From Bacteroidales bacterium (GTDB lineage: Bacteria > Bacteroidota > Bacteroidia > Bacteroidales > JAFGXI01), in the NCBI GenBank assembly GCA_016936665.1, contig JAFGXI010000044.1:1-32494 (forward strand): a stretch of DNA of 32,494 nucleotides. Direction: 5' to 3'. The notes below the pieces were generated by a model. It worked only from the letters and a program-made list of their open reading frames with translations. It was not told the DNA's origin and searched no databases. The position numbers were made by a program, and so were the translations under genes. Positions 25,342 to 32,494 of the stretch are shown piece after piece; positions within the stretch are counted from its first letter, which is position 1; the number at the start of each line of letters is the position of its first letter.

Positions 25342-26184
25342 ATGAAAACTAATGTAAACACCCTACTAACAACGCTATTATTGTTATTCGTGCTATCGAT
25401 TTCTGCTCAATCGACTTATAATTTTGAAAATACTACAACAACATTAGCAATACCTACAAGTCAAACTAATTATGGAAACATTTGGTACGAACCTCAATAT
25501 GGCGATATCAATTTTCAGTCTAAATATTTCGATTATTCGGGATTTAACGACGAAGGATCTGTATATATTCAAGATGCAACAACGAATGGCTATAGCGATG
25601 ATAATTCTAATTTTTATGGCAATATATTCTTTCAAGGCAATGCTATCACAAGAATAAATTATTTCGATTTTGGTTATGGTGCAGAAAACCCTTTAAGCTT
25701 TAAATTCGATGTCAATTATATTTACGAAGAGGGTTCTGCGAATCCCTTTTATGTGAATGATTATCCTTCAACTACATTACCTTCAGGTATTGAATACACT
25801 ATTACAGACTTAGCCAATGGAAAACATGTTGAAATAACCGGATTTATCGATAATATTGAAATCAGAGGTTTTGAAGCTGCTATCGATAATATAGAAATCG
25901 ATACTTTACCCGCTAATACCGCAATTAATGTGTTGAATAATGCCGATTATATGGTTTTCGCGAATCGTTCTAAACAGGTTCAAATAAGATTTTCAAGCAA
26001 CACTCATACACACCAAACTGTAGTTATATACGATCTAACCGGACGGGCTATTAAATGTAGCTCAGATATTCAAGGCTTAAGCTTTGTGAATATCGATCTT
26101 GCTTTTGCAAATGCAGGCATTTATATTGTAGAATTATTAGATAACGATGGTTCTAGAACTAGTCGAAAAATTATTCTTGAATAG
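25342..26184 (+). CDS. T9SS-sorted secreted protein of unknown function
   Basis: A 280-residue exported protein with signal peptide MKTNVNTLLTTLLLLFVLSISAQ. Residues about 24-195 are aromatic- and Asp/Asn-rich (IWYEPQYGDINFQSKYFDYSGF, YFDFGYGAENPLSFKF), suggesting a beta-sandwich, possibly carbohydrate-binding, but no family was recognised. The C-terminal 80 residues form a T9SS type A sorting domain (VVIYDLTGRAIKC, FVNIDLAFANAGIYIVELLDND, final RKIILE). The protein should therefore be exported through the type IX pathway. It stands alone between the OmpA lipoprotein terminator and a weak hairpin at its stop codon. Confidence 0.8.
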   Translation: MKTNVNTLLTTLLLLFVLSISAQSTYNFENTTTTLAIPTSQTNYGNIWYEPQYGDINFQSKYFDYSGFNDEGSVYIQDATTNGYSDDNSNFYGNIFFQGNAITRINYFDFGYGAENPLSFKFDVNYIYEEGSANPFYVNDYPSTTLPSGIEYTITDLANGKHVEITGFIDNIEIRGFEAAIDNIEIDTLPANTAINVLNNADYMVFANRSKQVQIRFSSNTHTHQTVVIYDLTGRAIKCSSDIQGLSFVNIDLAFANAGIYIVELLDNDGSRTSRKIILE

Positions 26185-26201
26185 AATTATTCTATTTTTT
26201 T
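26180..26201 (+). terminator. Weak intrinsic terminator overlapping the T9SS gene stop
   Basis: AATAGAA (26180-26186) pairs with TTCTATT (26190-26196) over a 3-nt loop and is followed by a T-run. The stem is short and AT-rich. It also overlaps the end of the cyclase remnant on the other strand. Confidence 0.45.
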
Positions 26202-26320
26202 GTAACCTGATATAGATTTGTTGAATCTTTTTTCCCTTTTAGCTCGATGTTACCAATACTTTTAAAGGTATAATTTTTATCTTGATTGAGTAAGATTTTA
26301 AGATCTTCGAGACTAGACCC
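26192..26320 (-). pseudogene. 3' remnant of a class III adenylate/guanylate cyclase-type gene
   Basis: Directly after the fkbM-like stop codon (TAA 26327-26329), the same minus frame passes one CAG and a TGA (26321-26323) and then reads about 42 codons to TAG at 26192-26194. The translation includes LEDLKILLNQDKNYTF and SIGNIELKGKKDSTNLYQV. This is the closing segment typical of class III nucleotide cyclase domains: a short helix, then the FxxxGxxxLKGxxxxxxxYxV strand pair. No start codon and no catalytic residues remain, and the rest of the gene was not found upstream of fkbM, so it is a fragment. The assignment rests on a short stretch and is moderate. The protein-like reading of this otherwise empty gap is clear. 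Confidence 0.6.
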
Positions 26321-26326
26321 TCACTG

Positions 26327-27052
26327 TTATTTTGCCGCTACAAAATAGTACTCATCATTCTTATCGAAATGGGTAGAAAACTGTTCTTTTGTAAGCGCAT
26401 CCCTATTATCGTAATAATCTTGCAATGTAAATATATCTAATCCAATTTCTTCGTTAATAAAGCTAAAAATGTCATCTGGTGTTGTTCCATAATAATCACT
26501 TCCTCCTTTACCACACTCAAACAATAAGGTAGGTTTATTTTTAATAAGTAATTGTTTGCCTCCTTTTAACACTCCAAATTCTGCCCCTTCGACATCAATT
26601 TTTATAAAATCAATTCTTGTAGATTCAGGAATTAATTCATCTAGTGTTTTAAGTTCAACTTTGATTTCTTCAATATCCGGATTGGATATATCGTAACGTC
26701 TTTTTTTTATTCCGCTATAAGCTGGGGCATTCTTAACAAACTGAAAAGTCGTTTCTCCACTTTCGTCCGATAATGCATATGGGTAAATAGTTGCTTTTTT
26801 GGAATAATGTTCTATTAAGTTTTGGTACATATGAGGTATTGGCTCAAAAGCATAATGTTTCCCGTTAGGGGAAAATTTATACATTAAGTCTAATATTTCA
26901 CCTTTATGACACCCTATATCTATGCAATTGGAATTTTCTTTTAGATCTTTTTTTAATATTTTTCTAGTTAGTCTATCGTATTTTAAATTTTTGGTAATAT
27001 CTATATGTAAAGTGATTAAAATCTCTCTCAAGGTGTCTTTTAAAATACTCAT
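26327..27052 (-). CDS. FkbM family methyltransferase
   Basis: A 241-residue SAM-dependent methyltransferase of the FkbM family (PF05050), which usually O-methylates sugars or polyketides. It shows motif I NCIDIGCHKGEILDLM near 43-57, the acidic post-I residue in YAFEPIPHMYQNL, and the family-defining block IDFIKIDVEGAEFGVLKGGKQLL near 145-167, followed by PTLLFECGKGG. There is no signal peptide. The likely substrate is a surface polysaccharide or glycolipid, but no glycan cluster flanks it. It stands alone, its codons look more AT-rich than those of its neighbours (not computed), and it sits where a cyclase gene appears to have been lost, so acquisition by transfer is possible. Confidence 0.87.
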   Translation of the reverse strand: MSILKDTLREILITLHIDITKNLKYDRLTRKILKKDLKENSNCIDIGCHKGEILDLMYKFSPNGKHYAFEPIPHMYQNLIEHYSKKATIYPYALSDESGETTFQFVKNAPAYSGIKKRRYDISNPDIEEIKVELKTLDELIPESTRIDFIKIDVEGAEFGVLKGGKQLLIKNKPTLLFECGKGGSDYYGTTPDDIFSFINEEIGLDIFTLQDYYDNRDALTKEQFSTHFDKNDEYYFVAAK

Positions 27053-27164
27053 AAGCTTTCTATTAATTGAATTCTACGAATTTCGTATTATTTACTTGCT
27101 AAAAATACATATTATTAAGCGATGTAAAGTTTAGATTAAAAAATTAATTTAGTTTGTGCTCTCA

Positions 27165-29207
27165 TTAATATGCTACTATAACAAATTCTGTTCGGCGGTT
27201 TTGAGCTCTTCCTTTTTCTGTTTCGTTTGTTGCAATAGGTTTAGACTCTCCAAACCCTTTATAAGCAGTTACTCTCGAAGGATCTATACCTTGAAAGACA
27301 ATATAATCGCGTACTGTTCTTGCTCGTTGTTCAGATAATTTTTTATTCGATCTGCTACTTCCTACATTGTCGGTATGCCCATGTATTTCTATGCGAATGT
27401 TTTGATTTTCTTTCAGGTATTGTACAAAGTTATCGAGAATAAATAAGCTTCCTTTCATAAACATTGCAGAATTGGTTGCAAAGTGGATATCGTTTATTTG
27501 AACGGCTTTGCCTACTTCTAATTTTTTAACTTTTAAATCTACCTTTATAGGTTCGTTTACGGATTCTTTTTTTTCATCTACTTTGATGTATTTCGAAGTA
27601 AAAGCATGATTTTCTTTCTTCACTGTAAGTAATACTTCTTCGTTTTTTTCTACAGCAACGGCTATTGCATAATCCCCGGTTTGTTTATCAACCATTCCTT
27701 CTACAACCGTATTCGATTGTGCCGAATGTATTTCAACTTTGGCATCGGTAATAACATCTCCTTTTTCGTCGACCAGCTTACCTTTTGCAAAAAACACCTT
27801 TTCCGGACGAGCTTTTTCGTATAGGTTAAACGAATAAATATTCCAGCGCTTGTAGTCGTCTAATTTATCGGAAGAAAAATAGGCTTTCTTCCCATTGGTG
27901 CTCACGAAAAAACCTAAATCGTTATCTTCTGTATTGATTGGATAACCAATATTAACAGGCTTCGACCATCCATCGGTTGTTTCTTTTGAATAAAAAATAT
28001 CGTACCCTCCTACGCCCGGATGTTCATCGGAACTAAAATATAATGTTCGGCTATCGGTGTGCATAAACGGTGATTTTTCGTTGCCCAAAGTATTTATTGT
28101 TGGTCCAATATTGATGGCTTTACACCACCTGCCATTGGCATCTTTTATAGAATAGTAAATATCGGCGGTTTGATTATTGTTAATATCAAATCCTATGTTC
28201 TCCGGACGTACACTGGCAAAGTACAATTTTTTCCCATCGGCAGATATCGATGGTTGACTCTCCCACGAGTATTTTCCGTTGATGTTTGTCCCCAGATTAT
28301 AAAGATCGCTCCACTCTCCGTTTCTGTTGTACGATACATAAATATCGCAGTTTTTATGTGGCCCCGAACTGGTTTGAATAAACTGACAAATCGTAATATA
28401 TAGCTCTTTATTATCGATGGTTATACTCATCGCCCCTTGATCCATGTCTTTCTGATTAAATGGATTTGTCATTCTTTTTCCCTTGCTGAATAATTCATTT
28501 AAATCTTTTGAACTACTCACCTTACGACTTAAAGATAATTCATCGACAGTAACAGCTTTGCTTAACTCCGGATCTTGAAACACGTAGCGGTGGGTGTAAA
28601 TAGCCAGTTCTCCGTCGGGAGAGATAATGGGTAAAAACTCATCGTCGTCAGTGCTTATTCCTTCAAGTTTAACTGGTTTAAATTCGACAGGGTTAGCTTT
28701 TAAATAAAAATAGGCTCTGAGCTTTTCAATTAAACGATCCAATTCTTTTTTAAATTCTCCCTCGGTATTATTTTTTTCGTACACTTCTAACGCTTTCAAA
28801 GCATCGGTGTACGACAAACGGCTGTATAAAATTTTGCCTATATAATAAAACGATTCGTAGTCTTTATTCGATGGACATTGCTCTTTAACTTTTTCGAAAT
28901 ATTTGATAGCTCTATTTTCCAGCTGTTCTTTTCGTTTTGGTTCTAAAGCTAACAACGACTTTTGATAATTTATATCGGCTAAGGCAAAGTTTGCATCGGC
29001 ATAATTTTCGTCAATATTAATTGCTTCAACCAACATTGAATATGCTTCTCTCCTTTTTTCTTTTTGTCCGGAATTGAGAAGTTCGATCGATTTTTCGTAC
29101 AATCGATGTGCTTTACTGCTCGTTGTTTCGCAATTTCCTCCACCATCGGCCACCATTGTTATTGGCCACCATCCTATCCATAAAATAAACAACCACTTCA
29201 GATTCAT
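27165..29207 (-). CDS. TPR-PD40-OmpA envelope protein (PorE-like architecture)
   Basis: A 680-residue exported protein. After a tryptophan-rich N-terminal hydrophobic segment come TPR-like helices (about 30-165), WD40-like PD40 beta-propeller repeats (about 185-445, for example EFLPIISPDGELAIY, QPSISADGKKLYFAS, YFSSDKLDDYKRW), a carboxypeptidase-regulatory-like domain (about 470-545, GKLVDEKGDVITDAKVEI), and a C-terminal OmpA peptidoglycan-binding domain (IEIHGHTDNVGSSRSN near 610, AQNRRTEFVI). The order TPR, PD40, CRD, OmpA is that of PorE, a T9SS-associated cell-wall-binding protein in Porphyromonas, but Bacteroidota encode many paralogues of this layout. Unlike PorE there is no lipobox; the only early Cys (26, in GGGNC) lacks one. 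It lies 36 bp after the AsmA gene and is probably co-transcribed with it. Confidence 0.88.
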   Translation of the reverse strand: MNLKWLFILWIGWWPITMVADGGGNCETTSSKAHRLYEKSIELLNSGQKEKRREAYSMLVEAINIDENYADANFALADINYQKSLLALEPKRKEQLENRAIKYFEKVKEQCPSNKDYESFYYIGKILYSRLSYTDALKALEVYEKNNTEGEFKKELDRLIEKLRAYFYLKANPVEFKPVKLEGISTDDDEFLPIISPDGELAIYTHRYVFQDPELSKAVTVDELSLSRKVSSSKDLNELFSKGKRMTNPFNQKDMDQGAMSITIDNKELYITICQFIQTSSGPHKNCDIYVSYNRNGEWSDLYNLGTNINGKYSWESQPSISADGKKLYFASVRPENIGFDINNNQTADIYYSIKDANGRWCKAINIGPTINTLGNEKSPFMHTDSRTLYFSSDEHPGVGGYDIFYSKETTDGWSKPVNIGYPINTEDNDLGFFVSTNGKKAYFSSDKLDDYKRWNIYSFNLYEKARPEKVFFAKGKLVDEKGDVITDAKVEIHSAQSNTVVEGMVDKQTGDYAIAVAVEKNEEVLLTVKKENHAFTSKYIKVDEKKESVNEPIKVDLKVKKLEVGKAVQINDIHFATNSAMFMKGSLFILDNFVQYLKENQNIRIEIHGHTDNVGSSRSNKKLSEQRARTVRDYIVFQGIDPSRVTAYKGFGESKPIATNETEKGRAQNRRTEFVIVAY

Positions 29208-29243
29208 TCTTTCTCCTTTATTCGAGTCTTCTATGGTTTTGAT

Positions 29244-32138
29244 TTACATTTTTTCCGCATCGGCAATAAGTTTATCGCCTTCTTCTTTAGCTTTTTGTTT
29301 GATGTTATCGGTTTGTTTTTTAGTTTCTGCAACTAGCTGATCGGCTTTTTTATTGGCTTCGGCTTGCAGCTGATCGGCTTTTTTATCGGCTTCGGCTTGA
29401 ATTTTTTTGCCGGCTTCTTGGGCTGCTACCTTTTTTATTGGATTGCTTCCAGCTTCAGCAATTAATTTATCGATTTGTTTTTTAGCCTCTACTTTAGCTT
29501 GATCGGCTGCTAATTTACCGTTTTTACGAATTTCTGTAGCTTGTTTTTCAGATTCTGCAATCAGAGCTTGCGACTGTTTTTCTGCTTCTGCCATTAGTTC
29601 GTCGGCTTTTTTGCGAGCTTCGGCTATCGCTTTTTCTTTGGTGTCATCAATCACTTCTTTCACCTTTTCTTTAACTTGCTCTTTTACCTGATCGACAACA
29701 TTTTTTGTTGTGTCTTTTACTCCTACAGAAAAATGCGGTTTTTCTACTGTTCCTGTAATAAATATATCGGCTTTAATGGTTTCTCCTAAATCGATATTCT
29801 TGGTATAATCGCCACCTTGCGCCATAAGGCCATCGATCAGTTTATTGGCATCGCCTAAATCGGAACGTGGAATATTTACATTCAAGGTATAATCGATTGT
29901 TTGATCAACCCCTTGTTTACCACCAAAAGTAGCTTTCGAATTGTTCATTTTAATATCGACCGGTGAAATGATAATGTTGCCATTTTCGATTTTAAAACTA
30001 CCATCAATATCTTTTAAATCGACCTGTTTGTATTTATCATTTTTTAGCAAATCGGCCAACTGTTTCATTGCTTTCGAACCTCCAATAATAATATTTTTAG
30101 ATTGAAGACGTCCATCACCGTTCATGGTCTCTTGCACCGGCTCCATATTGGCATCGAGAACAGCAGTTAAACTGAAATCGATATTAACCTTTCCATTGCA
30201 ATTTTCTGCAATAGGAGCTAATTTCTGAACTGTATTAAAAGTTTTAAATGTTTTAGCTATATCGAAGCCTATCATTTTTAATTGGAAATCGATTTTTGGT
30301 GCTAATATATCTCTGCTATCATAAGACCCTCCTAATACAAGAGTTCCATCGATAATATTCATGATAACGGGTTGCATTTGAGCAACACCTTCTTTTAAAC
30401 TTACTCTACCATTAAAGTTCTGGATGTCGTATGTATCGTATAAAATTTTATCAATTTTAGTATTAAGTGCGAAATCGATGTTTCTTGGAAGTTCTAAAGC
30501 GCCCATTGGTTCTGCTGTCGAATCGGCAACTTCTGTTGTTGCGGTTTCTGTACTGCTTTCATCTCCGGCTAACTCGTTACCATCTACCAATGCAGATGTC
30601 AAATTAAATGTTCCGGTTAATAGCTCATCGTGGAAATAGTATGCCAAGAAATTATCGATTTGTCCATTGGCATGGAAATCGCTTTTACCCACAAGTGCAT
30701 CGAAATTCTTTAGTGTGAAATATTTTGGAGCTACTTCAAAATTAGTTGATTCAATTTTAACCGGATAATCTAGATCCGATGCTTCGTAAACAAATTGCTC
30801 AAGACCTATTGTTCCTTTAGCGTCGAAGTTTTCGTAGTCTTCTTTTTCGATGGTCGATAAATTACCACGCATTTCTAAGTCCATGGTCATCAAACCTTTA
30901 ATACTCATGCTATCCAATGGAATAGCGTCTTTAAGTTTGTCAAAATCAATTTTACCCTTTATATATCCTTCGATGTAAGGATCGCTAACAGGTGTTTTAG
31001 TTAGATACCGCGCCGAAATAGGATTGTCTGCAATTTTAAGATCGAATCTTTTTAAGTCAATTACTGTATGATCGTCGATGCCATCTTGGTTATCCACTTT
31101 GAGATCGACATATATTTGTGTAATAGCAGTCGGTAAATCGGGGTACTGTACCGAAGCGTTATCTATGTTTAAATCGATATGAAATGCCGGAAGTTGGGTG
31201 TCGCTGTATGTGCCTTTTGCCATACCGCTCATTGTTAAAGCTCCAGATGTTTTAATATTGGCAAAGTCTTGAGTGTAAACTGCTGGAACTAGCGACAGTA
31301 AGTCTTTGAATTGATTTTTATTTGTATCGAACGATAAATCCATATCGTAGCTTACTTCGTTCATCTGTACAAAGCCTTTAAAGGCTAAAATCAATTGATT
31401 CAATTGAAATTGATTATCGAGTAAATCGAAACGCATTTTATCTAAATCGGCTTGGATTCCTGCTTGGTAATCCATTTTAGTTTGGTTTAAATATTTGATG
31501 CCTTCCATTTCTACGGTGATGGCTTCGATAGCCATGTGCATTTTTAACTCCGCTTGACTTAAACTTAAATCGCCACTAAGCTCGTAATCTAAGTCTTTAA
31601 TAATAGCGGATAAATCGCCACTTTCGTCGATATATTTAATTTGTGCTTTTTGAATACTGAAAGTATTTAAAGCCATTTTAAAAGAGGCATCATCGCCAAA
31701 AGTTTCCGAAACTTCTTCTACTACTTCTTCTGTGGCTGAACTGTCGGTTTTTGCTATATCCCAGTTGGCTGTGGTGTCTCGCAACACATGTGCATAAATT
31801 TGAGGTTCTATCAAATGCACGGCTTTCACTTTTATCTGATCGCCGAAAACAGACATGATATCTACTTTGGCCGTAAGCTGTTTTAAGTGCATTAATGTGT
31901 CGCCTTCGAATTGATTAATGCCACTAACTGTTACATCATTAATCTCAAAATTCAAGTTTGGAAAATATGTGAATATCGATAAATCGAATTCACCAAATTG
32001 AATTTTTGCATTGACTTGATTATTGATTTCTGTTTTTGCAATTTCTATCAGTTTATCTTTGAACACAATAGGAATTAATATCAATAACACTAAAATAACT
32101 AAAATGCTAATGCCTGTAATTTTTAAAAACTTTTTCAT
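29244..32138 (-). CDS. AsmA-family envelope protein with C-terminal hendecad-repeat tail
   Basis: A 964-residue protein with one N-terminal membrane helix (about 6-28, ISILVILVLLILIPIVF) and a long periplasmic domain of the AsmA type, opening DKLIEIAKTEINNQVNAKIQFGEFDLSIFTYFPNLNFEINDVTVSG. The AsmA C-terminal region (about 550-800) includes LELPRNIDFALNTKIDKI, GRLQSKNIIIGG and DYTLNVNIPRSDLGD. AsmA-like proteins form long beta-groove structures linked to lipid transport and outer membrane biogenesis. The last 150 or so residues depart from the family core: an Ala/Lys/Glu-rich helix built on 11-residue units such as KKADELMAEAE, KQIDKLIAEAG, KKADQLQAEAN and KKADQLVAETK. The gene probably leads an operon with the TPR-PD40-OmpA gene. 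Confidence 0.88.
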   Translation of the reverse strand: MKKFLKITGISILVILVLLILIPIVFKDKLIEIAKTEINNQVNAKIQFGEFDLSIFTYFPNLNFEINDVTVSGINQFEGDTLMHLKQLTAKVDIMSVFGDQIKVKAVHLIEPQIYAHVLRDTTANWDIAKTDSSATEEVVEEVSETFGDDASFKMALNTFSIQKAQIKYIDESGDLSAIIKDLDYELSGDLSLSQAELKMHMAIEAITVEMEGIKYLNQTKMDYQAGIQADLDKMRFDLLDNQFQLNQLILAFKGFVQMNEVSYDMDLSFDTNKNQFKDLLSLVPAVYTQDFANIKTSGALTMSGMAKGTYSDTQLPAFHIDLNIDNASVQYPDLPTAITQIYVDLKVDNQDGIDDHTVIDLKRFDLKIADNPISARYLTKTPVSDPYIEGYIKGKIDFDKLKDAIPLDSMSIKGLMTMDLEMRGNLSTIEKEDYENFDAKGTIGLEQFVYEASDLDYPVKIESTNFEVAPKYFTLKNFDALVGKSDFHANGQIDNFLAYYFHDELLTGTFNLTSALVDGNELAGDESSTETATTEVADSTAEPMGALELPRNIDFALNTKIDKILYDTYDIQNFNGRVSLKEGVAQMQPVIMNIIDGTLVLGGSYDSRDILAPKIDFQLKMIGFDIAKTFKTFNTVQKLAPIAENCNGKVNIDFSLTAVLDANMEPVQETMNGDGRLQSKNIIIGGSKAMKQLADLLKNDKYKQVDLKDIDGSFKIENGNIIISPVDIKMNNSKATFGGKQGVDQTIDYTLNVNIPRSDLGDANKLIDGLMAQGGDYTKNIDLGETIKADIFITGTVEKPHFSVGVKDTTKNVVDQVKEQVKEKVKEVIDDTKEKAIAEARKKADELMAEAEKQSQALIAESEKQATEIRKNGKLAADQAKVEAKKQIDKLIAEAGSNPIKKVAAQEAGKKIQAEADKKADQLQAEANKKADQLVAETKKQTDNIKQKAKEEGDKLIADAEKM
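29250..29612 (-). repeat. 33-bp degenerate tandem repeat encoding hendecads in the AsmA tail
   Basis: Within the AsmA gene, the region for residues about 843-962 is built on 11-codon units. The units for KKADQLQAEAN and KKADQLVAETK are nearly identical in DNA, as seen in the twice-repeated word gatcggctttttt (29340-29385). Other units are diverged. One break (SNPIKKVAAQEAG) interrupts the register near residue 897. Confidence 0.7.
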
Positions 32139-32333
32139 AAGATTGGATTCTATTTTTCGACCTTAATAGTGGATAATTTTTTTTACAATAAATAAACGAT
32201 AAAAATAATAAAGAATTGTGAGATTTTAGGTTCGAAAATAATTATAATAATAAGCTCTATTTAGATAAAATTATTGGCTATTAATTCTTATTATTTTAAT
32301 TTCTAACCCAATAGATTTTACTCTTTGTTTTTA

Positions 32334-32494
32334 TTATTCTACAACAATTTTTTGTGTTTGGATTCCAATTTTAACAAAATAAATTCCTTTTGGCAAATTG
32401 GAGATGTTGAGCCCCTTTTCCGTTTCCCCATAGGGGAAAGACTTTACGACTTTGCCTGTGAGGTCTAAGATTTGAACGGATTCTTGTAAAGACA
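32334..32494 (-). CDS. C-terminal end of a T9SS-sorted protein (partial, runs off right edge)
   Basis: The last 53 codons of a gene entering from the right. The reading QILDLTGKVVKSFPYGE, NISNLPKGIYFVKIG and the final QKIVVE before TAA at 32334-32336 (with a second TAA directly after) is a type A T9SS C-terminal sorting domain. The passenger domain is outside the window, so function is unknown. About 195 bp, AT-rich and without a clear terminator, separate it from the AsmA gene start. Confidence 0.8.
   Translation of the reverse strand, partial: SLQESVQILDLTGKVVKSFPYGETEKGLNISNLPKGIYFVKIGIQTQKIVVE

Noticed and set aside
29340..29400. Near-identical DNA words as a possible CRISPR or mobile repeat.
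   Set aside because: They are in frame within the AsmA gene, spaced 33 bp, and explained by protein hendecad repeats.
32139..32333. The AT-rich gap before the right-edge gene as a site of a small gene or RNA.
   Set aside because: No frame, full promoter match or stable hairpin with a T-run was found; a TATTTTCG near 32233 is only a partial -7 box.

Overview
The window is about 32.5 kb of AT-rich chromosomal DNA from a member of the Bacteroidota. It is most likely an anaerobic or facultatively anaerobic, marine or gut type related to the Bacteroidales/Marinilabiliales; this placement is inferred from gene content only. Supporting signs are: type IX secretion (T9SS) C-terminal sorting domains on three genes; promoter -7 boxes of the Bacteroidota form TAnnTTTG in place of sigma-70 boxes; a lipoprotein with an acidic surface-export signal after its cysteine; an LruC-domain protein; several OmpA/PD40 envelope proteins; and ferredoxin-linked 2-oxoacid oxidoreductases (PFOR and KorAB), which point to low-oxygen metabolism. 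No tRNA, rRNA, IS element, integrase or CRISPR array was seen.

Layout. 1-1259 (-): a secreted repeat protein broken by one in-frame amber codon and running off the left edge. 1393-4938 (-): pyruvate:ferredoxin oxidoreductase with its own promoter and terminator. 5144-7291 (-): LruC-domain surface lipoprotein. 7431-12805 (+): glycosyltransferase, large secreted M16 peptidase, and a T9SS beta-solenoid protein. 12871-13000 (-): a promoter-terminator pair with no ORF, a candidate small RNA. 13066-15750 (-): apparent operon thyA, OmpA-like protein, thiamine-binding protein, DUF3108 protein. 15921-18159 (+): unknown secreted protein, mannose-1-phosphate guanylyltransferase, DivIC/FtsB-like division protein. 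18156-18878 (-): PlsC-type acyltransferase, its stop codon overlapping that of the division gene. 19208-22087 (+): korAB. 22192-23932 (-): etfBA. 24188-26184 (+): coiled-coil OmpA lipoprotein and a T9SS protein. 26192-27052 (-): FkbM methyltransferase with the 3' remnant of a class III nucleotide cyclase gene directly downstream. 27165-32138 (-): AsmA-family protein with a hendecad-repeat tail, followed by a TPR-PD40-OmpA protein. 32334-32494 (-): the T9SS sorting domain of a gene that enters from the right edge.

Two themes run through the genes. The first is anaerobic energy and carbon metabolism: PFOR links pyruvate to acetyl-CoA, KorAB links 2-oxoglutarate (or a related 2-oxoacid) to its acyl-CoA, both passing electrons to ferredoxin, and EtfAB carries flavin electrons. 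No ferredoxin, Rnf or acyl-CoA dehydrogenase gene lies here, so their partners are elsewhere. The second is the cell envelope: GDP-mannose supply, glycosyl and methyl transfer, phospholipid acylation, AsmA-type envelope biogenesis, OmpA/peptidoglycan anchors and surface proteins.

Most of the window is ordinary housekeeping and envelope DNA. The points most worth a second look are the ~90-nt candidate small RNA at 12871-12963, the 11-residue repeat tail on the AsmA protein, the cyclase remnant beside fkbM, and the amber-interrupted gene at the left edge.
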